Source: an uncultured Prevotellaceae bacterium (GTDB lineage: Bacteria > Bacteroidota > Bacteroidia > Bacteroidales > Bacteroidaceae). From it: a DNA stretch of 64,000 nt. The stretch covers positions 62,001-126,000 of the forward strand of contig CAMJQA010000001.1 in assembly GCA_946407895.1 (NCBI GenBank). The letters run 5' to 3'. Below the pieces are notes generated by a model. It did not search any database and was not told where the DNA came from. It was given only the letters and a program-made list of their open reading frames with translations. Below, piece after piece: positions 52,801 to 60,630 of this stretch. The translations under genes were made by a program, and so were the position numbers. Position 1 is the first letter of the stretch, and every line of letters begins with the position of its first letter.

Positions 52801-53468
52801 AGGGACTCAATCCCGAGCTGGAAACATTTGTGATGAGTGCACTGAAGAGCGATTCTCATGTCATAGAGGCAGCAAAAGTAAACGGTTCCATTCGCGTGCT
52901 GGGCTATGCCCCCGACAATGCCTCACTGACAGCCTTCAGCGGCAACTTGTTTACCTTCGACCTGAAAACGGCCGAAAACTTCACGGGCGGCACCATTAAG
53001 CTCTCTAACCAGAAGATGTGTTCGGCACGCGGAGCCACCTTTGAATTACCCGATGGTTCTTGCAACGTCACTATGGCCACCACACTCGTTCGTGAGATAG
53101 TGCTGGAAAAAGATACCTTCCAGCTCGACCCGGGTGAGCACCTGACCCTCTCAGCTACCATACTGCCTGCTACCGCTACAAACAAGGCATTTACATGGAG
53201 CGTAGCAGATACAGACATTGCTACCATTACGGCCGACGGTGTACTCACGGGTATTAAGAATGGTTTCACCACCGTTACGGCCACAGCCTCCGATGCGTCA
53301 AAGAAAACGGGTACAGCAGTGGTTATTGTAGGCGATCCGTCGTCCATCGCCCTCACCAGCGAGGAACTGAAGGATGCTGAGATATACACGCTTACCGGTA
53401 TTCGCGTAACAAAGCCAATCCGTGGTGGTATTTACATCATTAATGGAACAAAGAAAATGGTACGATAG
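49866..53468 (+). CDS. Secreted CotH-kinase protein (copy 2) with added Ig-like BIG_2 domain
   Basis: A 1200-residue tandem paralogue of the previous gene with the same order of domains and long nearly identical stretches (KGSKLTGTPIGSPSYDYDTG, YRFKFNDGKSHHMLKG, EFSGNTDTYWSTYMY, WDFDLAFDNDNRIYPV, GLFGVVTGGASIRNFTFDSS). Its two EF-hand repeats (GDVNGDGEVDQTD, ADLNTDNEVNVFD) are better preserved than in copy 1. The extra length is a bacterial Ig-like domain (KDTFQLDPGEHLTLSATILP, about residues 1080-1165) before the tail LTGIRVTKPIRGGIYIINGT. ATG 49866 matches the start of the paralogue; ATG 49845 is possible. Confidence 0.88.
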   Translation: MHKKNLAKYILTLAVFTLSQPLWSQDKGSKLTGTPIGSPSYDYDTGRQSSTVNTPDCAFDGDFNTFYASYNRSRTWVGLDLGTPHVITRVGWCPRNENIGINRVQLALFEGSNSPDFLDAVPLYLNPKTGTLGTMDYADVNVSRGFRYVRYVGPNDARCNIGELEFWGYEGEGDDSQFYQVTNLPTVSIHTYSGNDPQDKVNYLESNLTITYDNGTRIQEYPILTRCRGNASMGFPKKPYRFKFNDGKSHHMLKGSPQESPAKAKNWTLINNYGDKTLLRNILAFETSRRLDAPYTVYCQAVDVIMNGEYKGCYQLCDHISVDPNRVNITEMEPWDTEEPELTGGYLIEVDAYASGEPCWFNSARGIPVTIKSPDSEEITTEQKNYIRNYFNLFESAVWNTNFSNPETGYRKYLDVESFLRHFLVGEFSGNTDTYWSTYMYKDREQDQFTVAPSWDFDLAFDNDNRIYPVNNHTDWIFRSGGSGAGNMSATVSRILSDPYAAKRLKEIWKEARTNGRFTADSWLEYLDSIAQDIDASQKLNFMRWPILNQAVHQNVMARGSYEAELQVVRDYLPRRIEWIDEYLGNALEPASDTTFNIKTPQDLIDFANTVKRGGTGSTAYLDADLDMSGYSEKFSPIGTSQKPYAGLFDGQGHVISNLHISGGNYTGLFGVVTGGASIRNFTFDSSCSISGGAFVGIIGGSNGGGVIEIAGIGNEANITGTAQNVSGIIGCNMNSSAQFFIENCYNAGNIVGGNESGAISGWTGGSGIVYNCYNIGTVSGTDGSSSYLTRGGATLSNVYSTRGRQGIIINNNVVTSGELCYTLSENEYDTAQPTWRQNIGEDSHPVLLPSHKVVYYLNNTYVNGGDDMKAGDVNGDGEVDQTDLATLKDYIMGRNPDDFIFMLADLNTDNEVNVFDLVRMIKLVNNPDVPENEESSGLTNRIAINGFRQSAGNTKTINVLASASQTITAFQTDLTFSKGLNPELETFVMSALKSDSHVIEAAKVNGSIRVLGYAPDNASLTAFSGNLFTFDLKTAENFTGGTIKLSNQKMCSARGATFELPDGSCNVTMATTLVREIVLEKDTFQLDPGEHLTLSATILPATATNKAFTWSVADTDIATITADGVLTGIKNGFTTVTATASDASKKTGTAVVIVGDPSSIALTSEELKDAEIYTLTGIRVTKPIRGGIYIINGTKKMVR

Positions 53469-53546
53469 GTGAGAACCATCCTTGATGACAGGTTCAAGGA
53501 TGGCTTCACCAATCTTAATGACGACTCTTTTTTAAACATAGCGTAT

Positions 53547-54968
53547 ATGAGACCTTCCGCCTTCACAACAGCTCTGTTGTTTGTCCTGAGCCTGCAAATG
53601 CAGGCCGGGAAGTCATTTACCAGCACATCCGACCGTACTTTGGTGTTCCAGTCACAAAAAGTAAAACCAAACAACAAAGCGCTTGGAACCGTCATAAAAC
53701 TATATCCTGGACAGACATTCCAGACAATGGACGGCTTCGGTGCAGCAGTAACTGGTTCCAGCTGCTACAACCTCATGCAAATGAAGGCTGCCGACAGGAA
53801 GGCTTTCCTGCAGCGCACATTCTCACCCAAAAAGGGTTTGGGCTTCAGCTATATCCGCATCAGCATCGGCTGTAGTGACTTCTCGCTCAGTGAGTTTACC
53901 TGTTGCGATACGCCGGGCATTGAAAATTTCGCACTTACCAGCGAGGATTTGGATTATGTCATTCCCATTCTGAAAGAAATATTGGCTATCAACCCCAAGA
54001 TACTGATCTTAGGTTCGCCCTGGACATGCCCGCGGTGGATGAAGGTGAACAACCTGGAAGACCTGCAGCCCTTCAACTCATGGACCAGCGGCCAGCTAAA
54101 CCCCAAATATTATCAGGACTATGCCGAATATTTCGTGCGCTGGATTCATGCCTTCGAGGAGAAGGGTGTACCCATCCATGCCATTACCATTCAGAATGAG
54201 CCACTGAACCGTGGCAATTCCGCCTCGCTCTTCATGGGCTGGCAGGAACAGCAGACCTTTATTGCCGAAGCCATAGGCCCCGCCTTCAAAAAGGCCGGAC
54301 TGACGACAAAGATATATGCCTTCGACCACAACTATAATTACGACCGCATGCCCGAGCAACAGCAATACCCCCTGCGCGTCTATGACAACGAGAAGGCGGC
54401 CAGCTTCCTGTCTGGAGCCGCCTATCACAATTATGGCGGCAACCGCCGTGAACTGTTGCGCATTGGCAAGGAACGGCCCGACAAGGAACTCATCTTCACC
54501 GAAACGAGCATAGGAATGTGGAATGACGGGCGTAACCTGCAGAAACGCCTCGTTGATGATATGCGCGAGGTTGCTTTGGGCACCGTGCTGAACGGTTGCC
54601 GTGCTGTTATTGTATGGAACCTGATGCTCGACACTGAACGTGGCCCTTATCGCCCCGGCGGCTGCAGCACCTGCTATGGCGCTGTTGACATAGACCGCAA
54701 TGACTGGCGCACCATTACACCCAACTCACATTATTATATAATAGGCCACCTTTCATGCGTAGTAAAGCCTGGAGCCGTACGCATTGGCACCTCAGACATG
54801 CCAGAGAGCGGTCTGATGTATGGCGCCTTCCGCAACGTCGACGGCAGCCTGGCCTACGTAGCATTGAATGAAACAGAATCGGAAAAGACCGTCAGTGTAA
54901 CTACCGACGGTGAGAAGTACGTCAACCTGAATATTCCCGCCCGAGCCGTCTGCAGCGCCGTTTGGTAA
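53547..54968 (+). CDS. GH30 family glycoside hydrolase (glucosylceramidase-like), exported
   Basis: A 473-residue enzyme with signal peptide (MRPSAFTTALLFVLSLQMQA). GH30 marks: QTMDGFGAAVTGSSCYNLMQ, SYIRISIGCSDFS, SPWTCPRWMK, the acid/base Glu218 in AITIQNEPLN, the nucleophile Glu319 in ELIFTETSIG, and IVWNLMLDTERGP, followed by the beta domain (VVKPGAVRIGTSD). The family includes beta-glucosidases, beta-1,6-glucanases and glucosylceramidases; DxFGAA and NEP-type motifs place this near GH30_1/GH30_3. It lies 78 bases after the second CotH gene. An upstream in-frame start is rejected as the signal begins at 53547. Confidence 0.93.
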   Translation: MRPSAFTTALLFVLSLQMQAGKSFTSTSDRTLVFQSQKVKPNNKALGTVIKLYPGQTFQTMDGFGAAVTGSSCYNLMQMKAADRKAFLQRTFSPKKGLGFSYIRISIGCSDFSLSEFTCCDTPGIENFALTSEDLDYVIPILKEILAINPKILILGSPWTCPRWMKVNNLEDLQPFNSWTSGQLNPKYYQDYAEYFVRWIHAFEEKGVPIHAITIQNEPLNRGNSASLFMGWQEQQTFIAEAIGPAFKKAGLTTKIYAFDHNYNYDRMPEQQQYPLRVYDNEKAASFLSGAAYHNYGGNRRELLRIGKERPDKELIFTETSIGMWNDGRNLQKRLVDDMREVALGTVLNGCRAVIVWNLMLDTERGPYRPGGCSTCYGAVDIDRNDWRTITPNSHYYIIGHLSCVVKPGAVRIGTSDMPESGLMYGAFRNVDGSLAYVALNETESEKTVSVTTDGEKYVNLNIPARAVCSAVW

Positions 54969-55021
54969 ATTAAGGGGGCACCGAGAGCGGGAGACATACT
55001 TGTCCCAAAATTATACAGATT

Positions 55022-55606
55022 ATGAACATCAATAGCATCTGCGTCTATTGTGCCAGCAGTACACAGATAGACGAGTTATACTTCCAAGAAGCCCGTAAAC
55101 TGGGCCGACTATTGGCCCAACAGGGTATCACACTGATTAACGGTGCCGGCAGTATGGGCCTGATGGCTGCCTGCACCGATGGTTGCCTGGAAGCTGGAGG
55201 AAAAGCAATAGGCATCATCCCAACCTTTATGATTGAGGCCGACTGGTGCCATAAGGGCATGACGGAGATTATCGAAACCTCCAGCATTCATGTCCGCCAG
55301 GAGAAAATGGCCGAGATGAGCGATGGCGCCATCGTCTTGCCTGGCGGTTGCGGCACTTTTGCCGAATTGATGGAACTGATTACCTGGAAGCAGCTAGGCC
55401 TCTACCTCAAGCCTATCGTCCTGGTAAACACCAAGGGCTATTACAATCCCATGCTTGAGGTACTTCGCCAAGCAACCGAACAACACTTCATGAGCCAGCG
55501 CCATGCAACAATCTGGCAGGTAGCCGATACGGCTGAAGAAGCTATCAAACTGGTACTTCAAACCCCTAACTGGGACGCCAGCATACGTCGATTTGCCAAA
55601 ATATGA
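55022..55606 (+). CDS. LOG family nucleotide phosphoribohydrolase-like protein
   Basis: A 194-residue Rossmann protein of the TIGR00730/lysine decarboxylase-like group that cleaves nucleoside 5'-monophosphates, as cytokinin-activating LOG enzymes do. It shows SICVYCASST, NGAGSMGLMAACTDGCLEAG, MSDGAIVLPGGCGTFAELME (PGGxGTxxE) and YYNPMLEVLRQA. Length is standard. It overlaps the following DUF4271 gene by four bases. Confidence 0.92.
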   Translation: MNINSICVYCASSTQIDELYFQEARKLGRLLAQQGITLINGAGSMGLMAACTDGCLEAGGKAIGIIPTFMIEADWCHKGMTEIIETSSIHVRQEKMAEMSDGAIVLPGGCGTFAELMELITWKQLGLYLKPIVLVNTKGYYNPMLEVLRQATEQHFMSQRHATIWQVADTAEEAIKLVLQTPNWDASIRRFAKI

Positions 55607-56649
55607 TTCTCTCCAGCTGCGATACATTAGACGTTGCCAAACCGACGGATGAGTGGCAAGATACAGAGGCCGTCAAAACCGATTCGGTAAAGGAATACCA
55701 CGGCTTCAGCGTGTGGCGTATCGCACAGAGCATGCCCAATGCAACGCCTCAGGAGCTGGATTCTGTCATTCAGGCCCGTCTGCCCGAACGTGAACGTCAC
55801 CGCAGCACCCGCCCCGATACACTTTCCATCCCGGGGCTGGAAGCAAAAAGCACTATTACCAAACTGGAGGACTTGCCAGTTTGCTATAAGATGAGCTACT
55901 TTCAGAACGACACCTTGCTGCATCCTGAGATAATCATAAGGCCAAGCCGCTACTCGGCCACGCCCCTTCCATATCGTCTGTGGCGCGACAACTGGATTAC
56001 TGGTACGGTTCTTATCTGCTTCTTCGTTATGGCATTTATCATCCATCTCAACGGAAAGCAGCTTCTCACACGTTCGCGTAGCTTCTTTTTCGGTTCGCAG
56101 CATCAGAACGAGCCACGCGCCATCCGAACCAGTTTAGAAGAGCAGTCAACCATCATCATGACCTTTATGCTCTGCCTCATTGGCGGCCTGGGGTTCTTCG
56201 AATATACCCAAAACCACCTGGAGCTTTTCCTGGGCCGGTTGTCGCCCTACATCCTCCTTGGTTCATATATAGGATGCTGGATGGTTTATTTCATTTTGAA
56301 GAATCTTCTGTACACTTTCATTAACTGGATTTTTTTTGACAAAGACTCACATCTGTTATGGATGGATACCTATTCCTTCCTTCTTATAGTCGAATCCATT
56401 CTTATGTATGGTATAATCGTCATTGGAGTATATTTCGGGTTAATGCCAAAAAATATCTTCTATGCCGCACTTTCCGTTATTATAGCCATAAAATCACTAC
56501 TTTTATATAAAGCCCACCAAATTTTTTTCCCAGAAATTCATGGTAGTTTGCATTTATTTGTGTACTTTTGCACCCTTGAACTGGTTCCGCTGCTGGCAAT
56601 CGCCAGGATTTTGATGTGGATAACAGACCTTTTAATAGTAAATTATTGA
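55603..56649 (+). CDS. DUF4271 membrane protein
   Basis: A 348-residue Bacteroidetes-specific protein. About 120 soluble residues precede a membrane domain of six to eight helices (GTVLICFFVMAFIIHL, TIIMTFMLCLIGGLGFF, YILLGSYIGCWMVYFILKNL, FLLIVESILMYGIIVIGVYF, ELVPLLAIARILMWITDLLI), the layout of DUF4271. The function is unknown; in this phylum it is regularly next to hemD. It begins with ATG inside the end of the LOG gene (ATGA overlap), so translation is probably coupled. Confidence 0.85.
   Translation: MILSSCDTLDVAKPTDEWQDTEAVKTDSVKEYHGFSVWRIAQSMPNATPQELDSVIQARLPERERHRSTRPDTLSIPGLEAKSTITKLEDLPVCYKMSYFQNDTLLHPEIIIRPSRYSATPLPYRLWRDNWITGTVLICFFVMAFIIHLNGKQLLTRSRSFFFGSQHQNEPRAIRTSLEEQSTIIMTFMLCLIGGLGFFEYTQNHLELFLGRLSPYILLGSYIGCWMVYFILKNLLYTFINWIFFDKDSHLLWMDTYSFLLIVESILMYGIIVIGVYFGLMPKNIFYAALSVIIAIKSLLLYKAHQIFFPEIHGSLHLFVYFCTLELVPLLAIARILMWITDLLIVNY
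56563..56570 (+). promoter_or_regulatory. Possible internal promoter box before hemD
   Basis: TACTTTTG matches TAnnTTTG and lies inside the 3' end of the DUF4271 gene, about 90 bases before the hemD ATG. Confidence 0.45.
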
Positions 56650-56657
56650 GACAAATT

Positions 56658-57401
56658 ATGATTAAGAAAATTCTCGTTTCACAGCCTCGGCCTTCTTCAG
56701 AAAGATCACCGTATTTTGATATTGAACGCGACCATAATGTCGAAATTGTATTTCGTCCCTTCATCAAGGTTGAAGGTGTTTCGCCAAAAGAATTCCGGCA
56801 GCAGAGAATTTCCATTTTGGATCACACCGCTATTGTTTTCTCCAGTCGCCATGCTATAGATCATTTCTTCAATCTGTGCAAGGAGATGAGGCTAAACATT
56901 CCCGAGGACATGAAGTATTTCTGTATCACAGAGACCGTAGCACTCTATATCCAGAAGTATGTGCAGTACCGCAAGCGCAAGATTTTCTTTGGCTCAACGG
57001 GAAAGATTGACGACCTGTTGCCTCAGATGATAAAGCATAAGAACGAGAAGTATTTCATTCCAACCAGTAATGTCCACAACTCTGAGTTCTTCGACTTACT
57101 CGACAGTAAGAAGCTCTTCCACACTGAGGGCGTAATGTACCGCACGGTGAGCAATGAGTTCCGCCACGACGAGCCCTTCGACTACGATATGATTATCTTC
57201 TTCAGCCCCAGTGGCATTCAGTCGCTGCTTAAGAACTTCCCCGACTTTCAGCAGGGCAAGATAGCAATTGGCACATTTGGCCCCACAACTGCTAAAGCCG
57301 TCAAGGATGCTGGTTTAAGGCTCGACCTGGAAGCTCCCACTCCCGAGTATCCCAGCATAACCTCGGCCCTCGACGATTATCTGGAACATATGAATGGATA
57401 A
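56658..57401 (+). CDS. hemD: Uroporphyrinogen-III synthase
   Basis: A 247-residue cytosolic enzyme that closes hydroxymethylbilane to uroporphyrinogen III. It begins MIKKILVSQPRP and has AIVFSSRHAIDHFFNLC, the middle YFIPTSNVHNSEFFDLL and the C-terminal IIFFSPSGIQSLLKNFP with GTFGPTTAKAVKDAGLRLD, as in Bacteroidetes HemD. Sequence conservation is low in this family, and the call is backed by the DUF4271-hemD-rnpA-yidD neighbourhood usual in the phylum. ATG 56658 is chosen over an in-frame GTG 42 bases earlier. It overlaps rnpA by eight bases. Confidence 0.9.
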   Translation: MIKKILVSQPRPSSERSPYFDIERDHNVEIVFRPFIKVEGVSPKEFRQQRISILDHTAIVFSSRHAIDHFFNLCKEMRLNIPEDMKYFCITETVALYIQKYVQYRKRKIFFGSTGKIDDLLPQMIKHKNEKYFIPTSNVHNSEFFDLLDSKKLFHTEGVMYRTVSNEFRHDEPFDYDMIIFFSPSGIQSLLKNFPDFQQGKIAIGTFGPTTAKAVKDAGLRLDLEAPTPEYPSITSALDDYLEHMNG

Positions 57402-57783
57402 TCCATTACATACCCTGCGCAAAGAAGAACGCCTTTGTAGCCGGAAGGCCATGGAGTCGCTCTTCAGCAAAGGCAACCCTTCCCTGGCTGCCTATCCGTT
57501 GCGTGCCGTATATATGTCTGTGCCGGAGGCAGGAACCCGCATGATGGTTTCTGTCTCCAAGCGTCATTTTAAGCAGGCGGTAAAGCGAAACCGTATCAAG
57601 CGGCAGATACGCGAAGCCTTCCGATTGCACAAGCACCTGTTATGCCCGCCGCAAGGGGGAGTAAACATAGCCTTTCTATGGATGAGTAACGAGATACTGC
57701 CCACCAGCACCATCTTTCATAAACTACAAAACCTGTTAATCCGCATCAATGAATCCCTCTCAGCTTCTTCACTGTCTCACTGA
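57394..57783 (+). CDS. rnpA: Ribonuclease P protein component
   Basis: A 129-residue basic protein assisting the RNase P RNA in 5' tRNA maturation. It has [20 protein letters not shown] at the N-terminus and the RNR signature [20 protein letters not shown] at about residues 55-75. It overlaps hemD upstream and yidD downstream, so hemD-rnpA-yidD are tightly coupled. Confidence 0.95.
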   Translation: MDNPLHTLRKEERLCSRKAMESLFSKGNPSLAAYPLRAVYMSVPEAGTRMMVSVSKRHFKQAVKRNRIKRQIREAFRLHKHLLCPPQGGVNIAFLWMSNEILPTSTIFHKLQNLLIRINESLSASSLSH

Positions 57784-57997
57784 GATGATTGTACTGTTGC
57801 TCATCTTACCCATCAGGTTTTATCAGCGCTGTATATCTCCATTTACCCCTCCATCATGCCGCTTCACACCGACTTGTAGCCAGTATGCCATAGAGGCACT
57901 GCAGAAGCACGGCCCCATAAAGGGCCTCTATCTGGCACTTCGCCGCATACTGCGCTGTCACCCTTGGGGTGGTCATGGCTATGATCCAGTGCCGTAG
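57749..57997 (+). CDS. yidD: Membrane protein insertion efficiency factor YidD
   Basis: An 82-residue protein that supports YidC-dependent insertion of membrane proteins. It has a short hydrophobic start ([20 protein letters not shown]) and the conserved core [39 protein letters not shown] and YDPVP. It overlaps the end of rnpA by 35 bases; a shorter start at 57785 is possible. The rnpA-yidD pairing is common in bacteria. Confidence 0.93.
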   Translation: MNPSQLLHCLTEMIVLLLILPIRFYQRCISPFTPPSCRFTPTCSQYAIEALQKHGPIKGLYLALRRILRCHPWGGHGYDPVP

Positions 57998-58049
57998 TAT
58001 AGAGAACTAACCAACGGTTCAGTGTCCCTCAACAAGTTTCAATTGAACA

Positions 58050-58676
58050 ATGTTTCACAATTTCCATACCCACCACCTAGAACACGAAAGTGAACAAGCC
58101 ATCGTTCAGGGTCGCGACTGCTGGGGTCTGCACCCTTGGTATGTTCGGGAAGACGACCTTATAGGGAAAATGGAAAATGGAAAATGGATAATAGATAACG
58201 AAAGAATCCCGCCCCTAATCTCCAATCCAAACATTAGGGCTATTGGCGAGTGCGGATTGGATTGCCTTTGCCAAACGCCATACGACTTGCAGCTACGGGC
58301 CTTCCACATGCAGATTCAGCTCAGCGAATCACTTGGAAAGCCGCTCATCATCCACTGCGTGAAGGCGCTCGATGATGTTCTGACACTCCACCGCAAATAC
58401 CAACCCCGCCAGGCTTGGATTATGCATGGCTTTCGCGGCAAGCCCCAACAGCTACGTTCGCTCCTCGCCCGTGGCATATACGTTTCCTTTGGTTTCCGCT
58501 TCCAGGCAGAAACTCTACAAGCGTGCCCTTTGGATTACATGCTCTTGGAAACTGATGACGACCCTCGTCCCATCAAACCCCTCTACATACAGGTAAGTGA
58601 ACTGCTGAATATCAGCCTCGAAGAGCTTCAGGGCCGCATGGAAAAGCACTTTCAGCAACTCTTTTCTCTCCAATAA
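58050..58676 (+). CDS. TatD family metal-dependent hydrolase
   Basis: A 208-residue TIM-barrel DNase/hydrolase. Metal ligands can be seen in order: FHTHH at the N-terminus, IGECGLDC (Glu), IIHCVKALDD (His), WIMHGFRGKPQQL (His) and LLETDDDPRPIK (Asp). It is shorter than E. coli TatD (about 260), because segments around residue 45 are reduced, but all ligands are kept. It follows yidD by 52 bases. TatD proteins act in 3'-5' DNA processing or nucleic acid turnover. Confidence 0.9.
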   Translation: MFHNFHTHHLEHESEQAIVQGRDCWGLHPWYVREDDLIGKMENGKWIIDNERIPPLISNPNIRAIGECGLDCLCQTPYDLQLRAFHMQIQLSESLGKPLIIHCVKALDDVLTLHRKYQPRQAWIMHGFRGKPQQLRSLLARGIYVSFGFRFQAETLQACPLDYMLLETDDDPRPIKPLYIQVSELLNISLEELQGRMEKHFQQLFSLQ

Positions 58677-58752
58677 GGCTGTATTTTGCGCAAAAAGGGA
58701 GAAAAAAAGACTTTATTATATGCAAATAGCCAATTTTCTTAATTAAAAATTG

Positions 58753-58760
58753 TACCTTTG
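58753..58760 (+). promoter_or_regulatory. Minus-7 box of the CoA-transferase gene
   Basis: TACCTTTG matches TAnnTTTG 31 bases before the ATG at 58792. The -33 region is AT-rich without a clear TTTG at 20 bases. Confidence 0.6.
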
Positions 58761-58791
58761 CGCGAATTTTGATAAAAAAACACATAAAACA

Positions 58792-60303
58792 ATGGAATTT
58801 AGAAAGATTTCAGCAGCCGAAGCTGCTGCTTTGATTCAGAATGGCCAGACCATAGGCCTGAGTGGTTTTACACCTGCCGGCGTACCCAAGAGCGTGCCTG
58901 CCGAGATAGCCAAAAAGGCCGAAGTCGAACATGCCGAAGGTCGTCCCTACAAGATAAATATCTTCACTGGCGCCAGTACGGGTCAGAGTTGCGACGGCGC
59001 GATGGCTAATGCACAGGCCATAGGTTTCCGTGCACCCTACACCACAAACCCCGACTTCCGCAAGCACGTAAACCTAAACGAGCTGGCTTACAGCGACCTG
59101 AATCTCTCTAACATGGCCACTCAGATTCGCCAGGGCTACCTGGGCGATGTCAACTGGGCCATCATCGAGGCCTGCGCCATCGAGAAGGTGGGCAACAAGG
59201 CTCATATCTACCTGACCGCAGCCGGCGGCATCAGCCCCACCGTATGCCGTCTGGCTACAGAGGGTATCATCATCGAGCTGAACGCCTTCCACGAACCCAG
59301 CTGCATGGGCATTCACGACGTCTATGAGATTCAGGACCACCCTTACCGCACCCCCATCATGATTACGAAGGCCAGTGACCGCATCGGCAAGCCCTACATT
59401 GAGGTGGATGCCGACCGTATTATCGGTGTGGTAGAGTGTAATATCCCCGATGAGGCACGTGCCTTCAAGGATCCCGACCCCGTTACCAACCAGATTGGCC
59501 AGAACGTAGCCGACTTCCTGCTGGCTAACCTCAAGAGCGGTAAGATTCCCAGCTCCTTCCTGAACCTGCAGAGTGGTGTGGGCAGCGGTGCAAATGCCGT
59601 GCTGGGCGCTCTGGGCCACTGCCCCGAGGTACCCAACTTCAGCATCTATACCGAGGTGCTCCAGGACGCTCCCGTACAATTGATGCGTGACGGACGCGTA
59701 CTCAGCGCCAGTGCCTGCTCGCTCACTGTTACCAACGAGTGCCTGAAGGGCATTTACCGCGATATGGACTTCTTCCGCGACAAGCTCGTGCTACGTCCCT
59801 CCGAGATCAGTAACTGTCCAGAGGTCATCGCCCGTATCGGTGTTTGCTCACTGAATACGGCTATCGAAGCCGACATCTACGGTCACGTCAATAGCACGAA
59901 GATTTGCGGCACAAAGATGATGAACGGCATTGGCGGCTCGGCCGACTTCACGAACAATGCCTACCTCTCCATCTTCACCTGCGGCAGTACCACCAAGGGC
60001 GGTGCAATCAGTAGCATCGTGCCCTTCTGCTCTCATATCGACCACACTAACCACTTCATTGATGCCGTCATTACGGAGTATGGCGTGGCCGATTTGCGTG
60101 GCAAGAGCGATATGCAAAAGGCTCAGGAAATTATCAAGGTGGCTCATCCCGATTACCGTCCTCTGCTGCAGGACTACCTGCGCTATGCCGAGAAGTTCAG
60201 CGGTCACACCCACCATTGCCTCAGCGCCGCCTTCGCCATGCACGACACGTTCCTTCGCAAGGGCGATATGCGCCTGACAGACCTGGCTGAGTACGTCAAG
60301 TAA
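58792..60303 (+). CDS. Acetyl-CoA hydrolase/transferase family protein (succinyl-CoA:acetate CoA-transferase type)
   Basis: A 503-residue enzyme of the Cat1/ScpC group that moves CoA between succinate, acetate and possibly propionate, linking acetate production to the succinate pathway fed by Frd. It has IGLSGFTPAGVPKSVP, FTGASTGQSCDGAMA, QSGVGSGANAVLGALG-like LQSGVGSGANAVLGALG, the region SIYTEVLQDA expected to carry the catalytic Glu, and IGGSADFTNNAYLSIF with ITEYGVADLRGKS. ATG 58792 is chosen because the conserved part starts MEFRKISAAEA; an in-frame TTG upstream overlaps the promoter box. Confidence 0.93.
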   Translation: MEFRKISAAEAAALIQNGQTIGLSGFTPAGVPKSVPAEIAKKAEVEHAEGRPYKINIFTGASTGQSCDGAMANAQAIGFRAPYTTNPDFRKHVNLNELAYSDLNLSNMATQIRQGYLGDVNWAIIEACAIEKVGNKAHIYLTAAGGISPTVCRLATEGIIIELNAFHEPSCMGIHDVYEIQDHPYRTPIMITKASDRIGKPYIEVDADRIIGVVECNIPDEARAFKDPDPVTNQIGQNVADFLLANLKSGKIPSSFLNLQSGVGSGANAVLGALGHCPEVPNFSIYTEVLQDAPVQLMRDGRVLSASACSLTVTNECLKGIYRDMDFFRDKLVLRPSEISNCPEVIARIGVCSLNTAIEADIYGHVNSTKICGTKMMNGIGGSADFTNNAYLSIFTCGSTTKGGAISSIVPFCSHIDHTNHFIDAVITEYGVADLRGKSDMQKAQEIIKVAHPDYRPLLQDYLRYAEKFSGHTHHCLSAAFAMHDTFLRKGDMRLTDLAEYVK

Positions 60304-60348
60304 AACAAAAAGACATATTACATTCAGGCATCAAAACCTTTTGACTTG

Positions 60349-60395
60349 TGCCCCAGCTCCTTTTTACTCACATAGGTTGCTGGGGCATCTTTTTT
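60349..60395 (+). terminator. Rho-independent terminator of the CoA-transferase gene
   Basis: TGCCCCAGC (60349-60357) pairs with GCTGGGGCA (60379-60387), with TCTTTTTTG after it. The loop of 21 bases is long. It lies about 45 bases after the stop codon. Confidence 0.85.
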
Positions 60396-60556
60396 GCCTT
60401 CGGCCAAGTACCAAAGCACATTGAAGACATTTGCAAACTTTTGCCCTATAAAATCATTTGTTAAGTTTTCTACGTCTTCAGCCTAACTATCATCATTCTA
60501 TTTTCCAAATATGGCGGTTCTTTTCAAACAGATGTGCCACCTATTTACCCATTTAC

Positions 60557-60622
60557 GAGTTTGCTTGGACTAAACTGGGAGTTTGCTTGGAGCAAAGTGG
60601 GAGTTTAGTCCAAGCAAACCTA
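60557..60622. repeat. 22-bp-period array, three units of GAGTTTGCTTGG
   Basis: GAGTTTGCTTGG starts at 60557 and 60579, and GAGTTTAGTCC at 60601, exactly 22 bases apart. Units end in AAACTGG or AAAGTGG. The third unit also holds the inverse of the second (TCCAAGCAAAC), so a hairpin can form. It lies just past the GH2 stop codon (convergent side). The gap 60304-60630 otherwise holds only the terminator. Confidence 0.85.
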
Positions 60623-60630
60623 TAGGGTGA

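Noticed and set aside
57394-57997. hemD-rnpA-yidD cluster as evidence for a dnaA/oriC junction
   Set aside because: The rpmH and dnaA genes that mark that junction are absent; hemD-rnpA-yidD is simply the usual Bacteroidetes neighbourhood.
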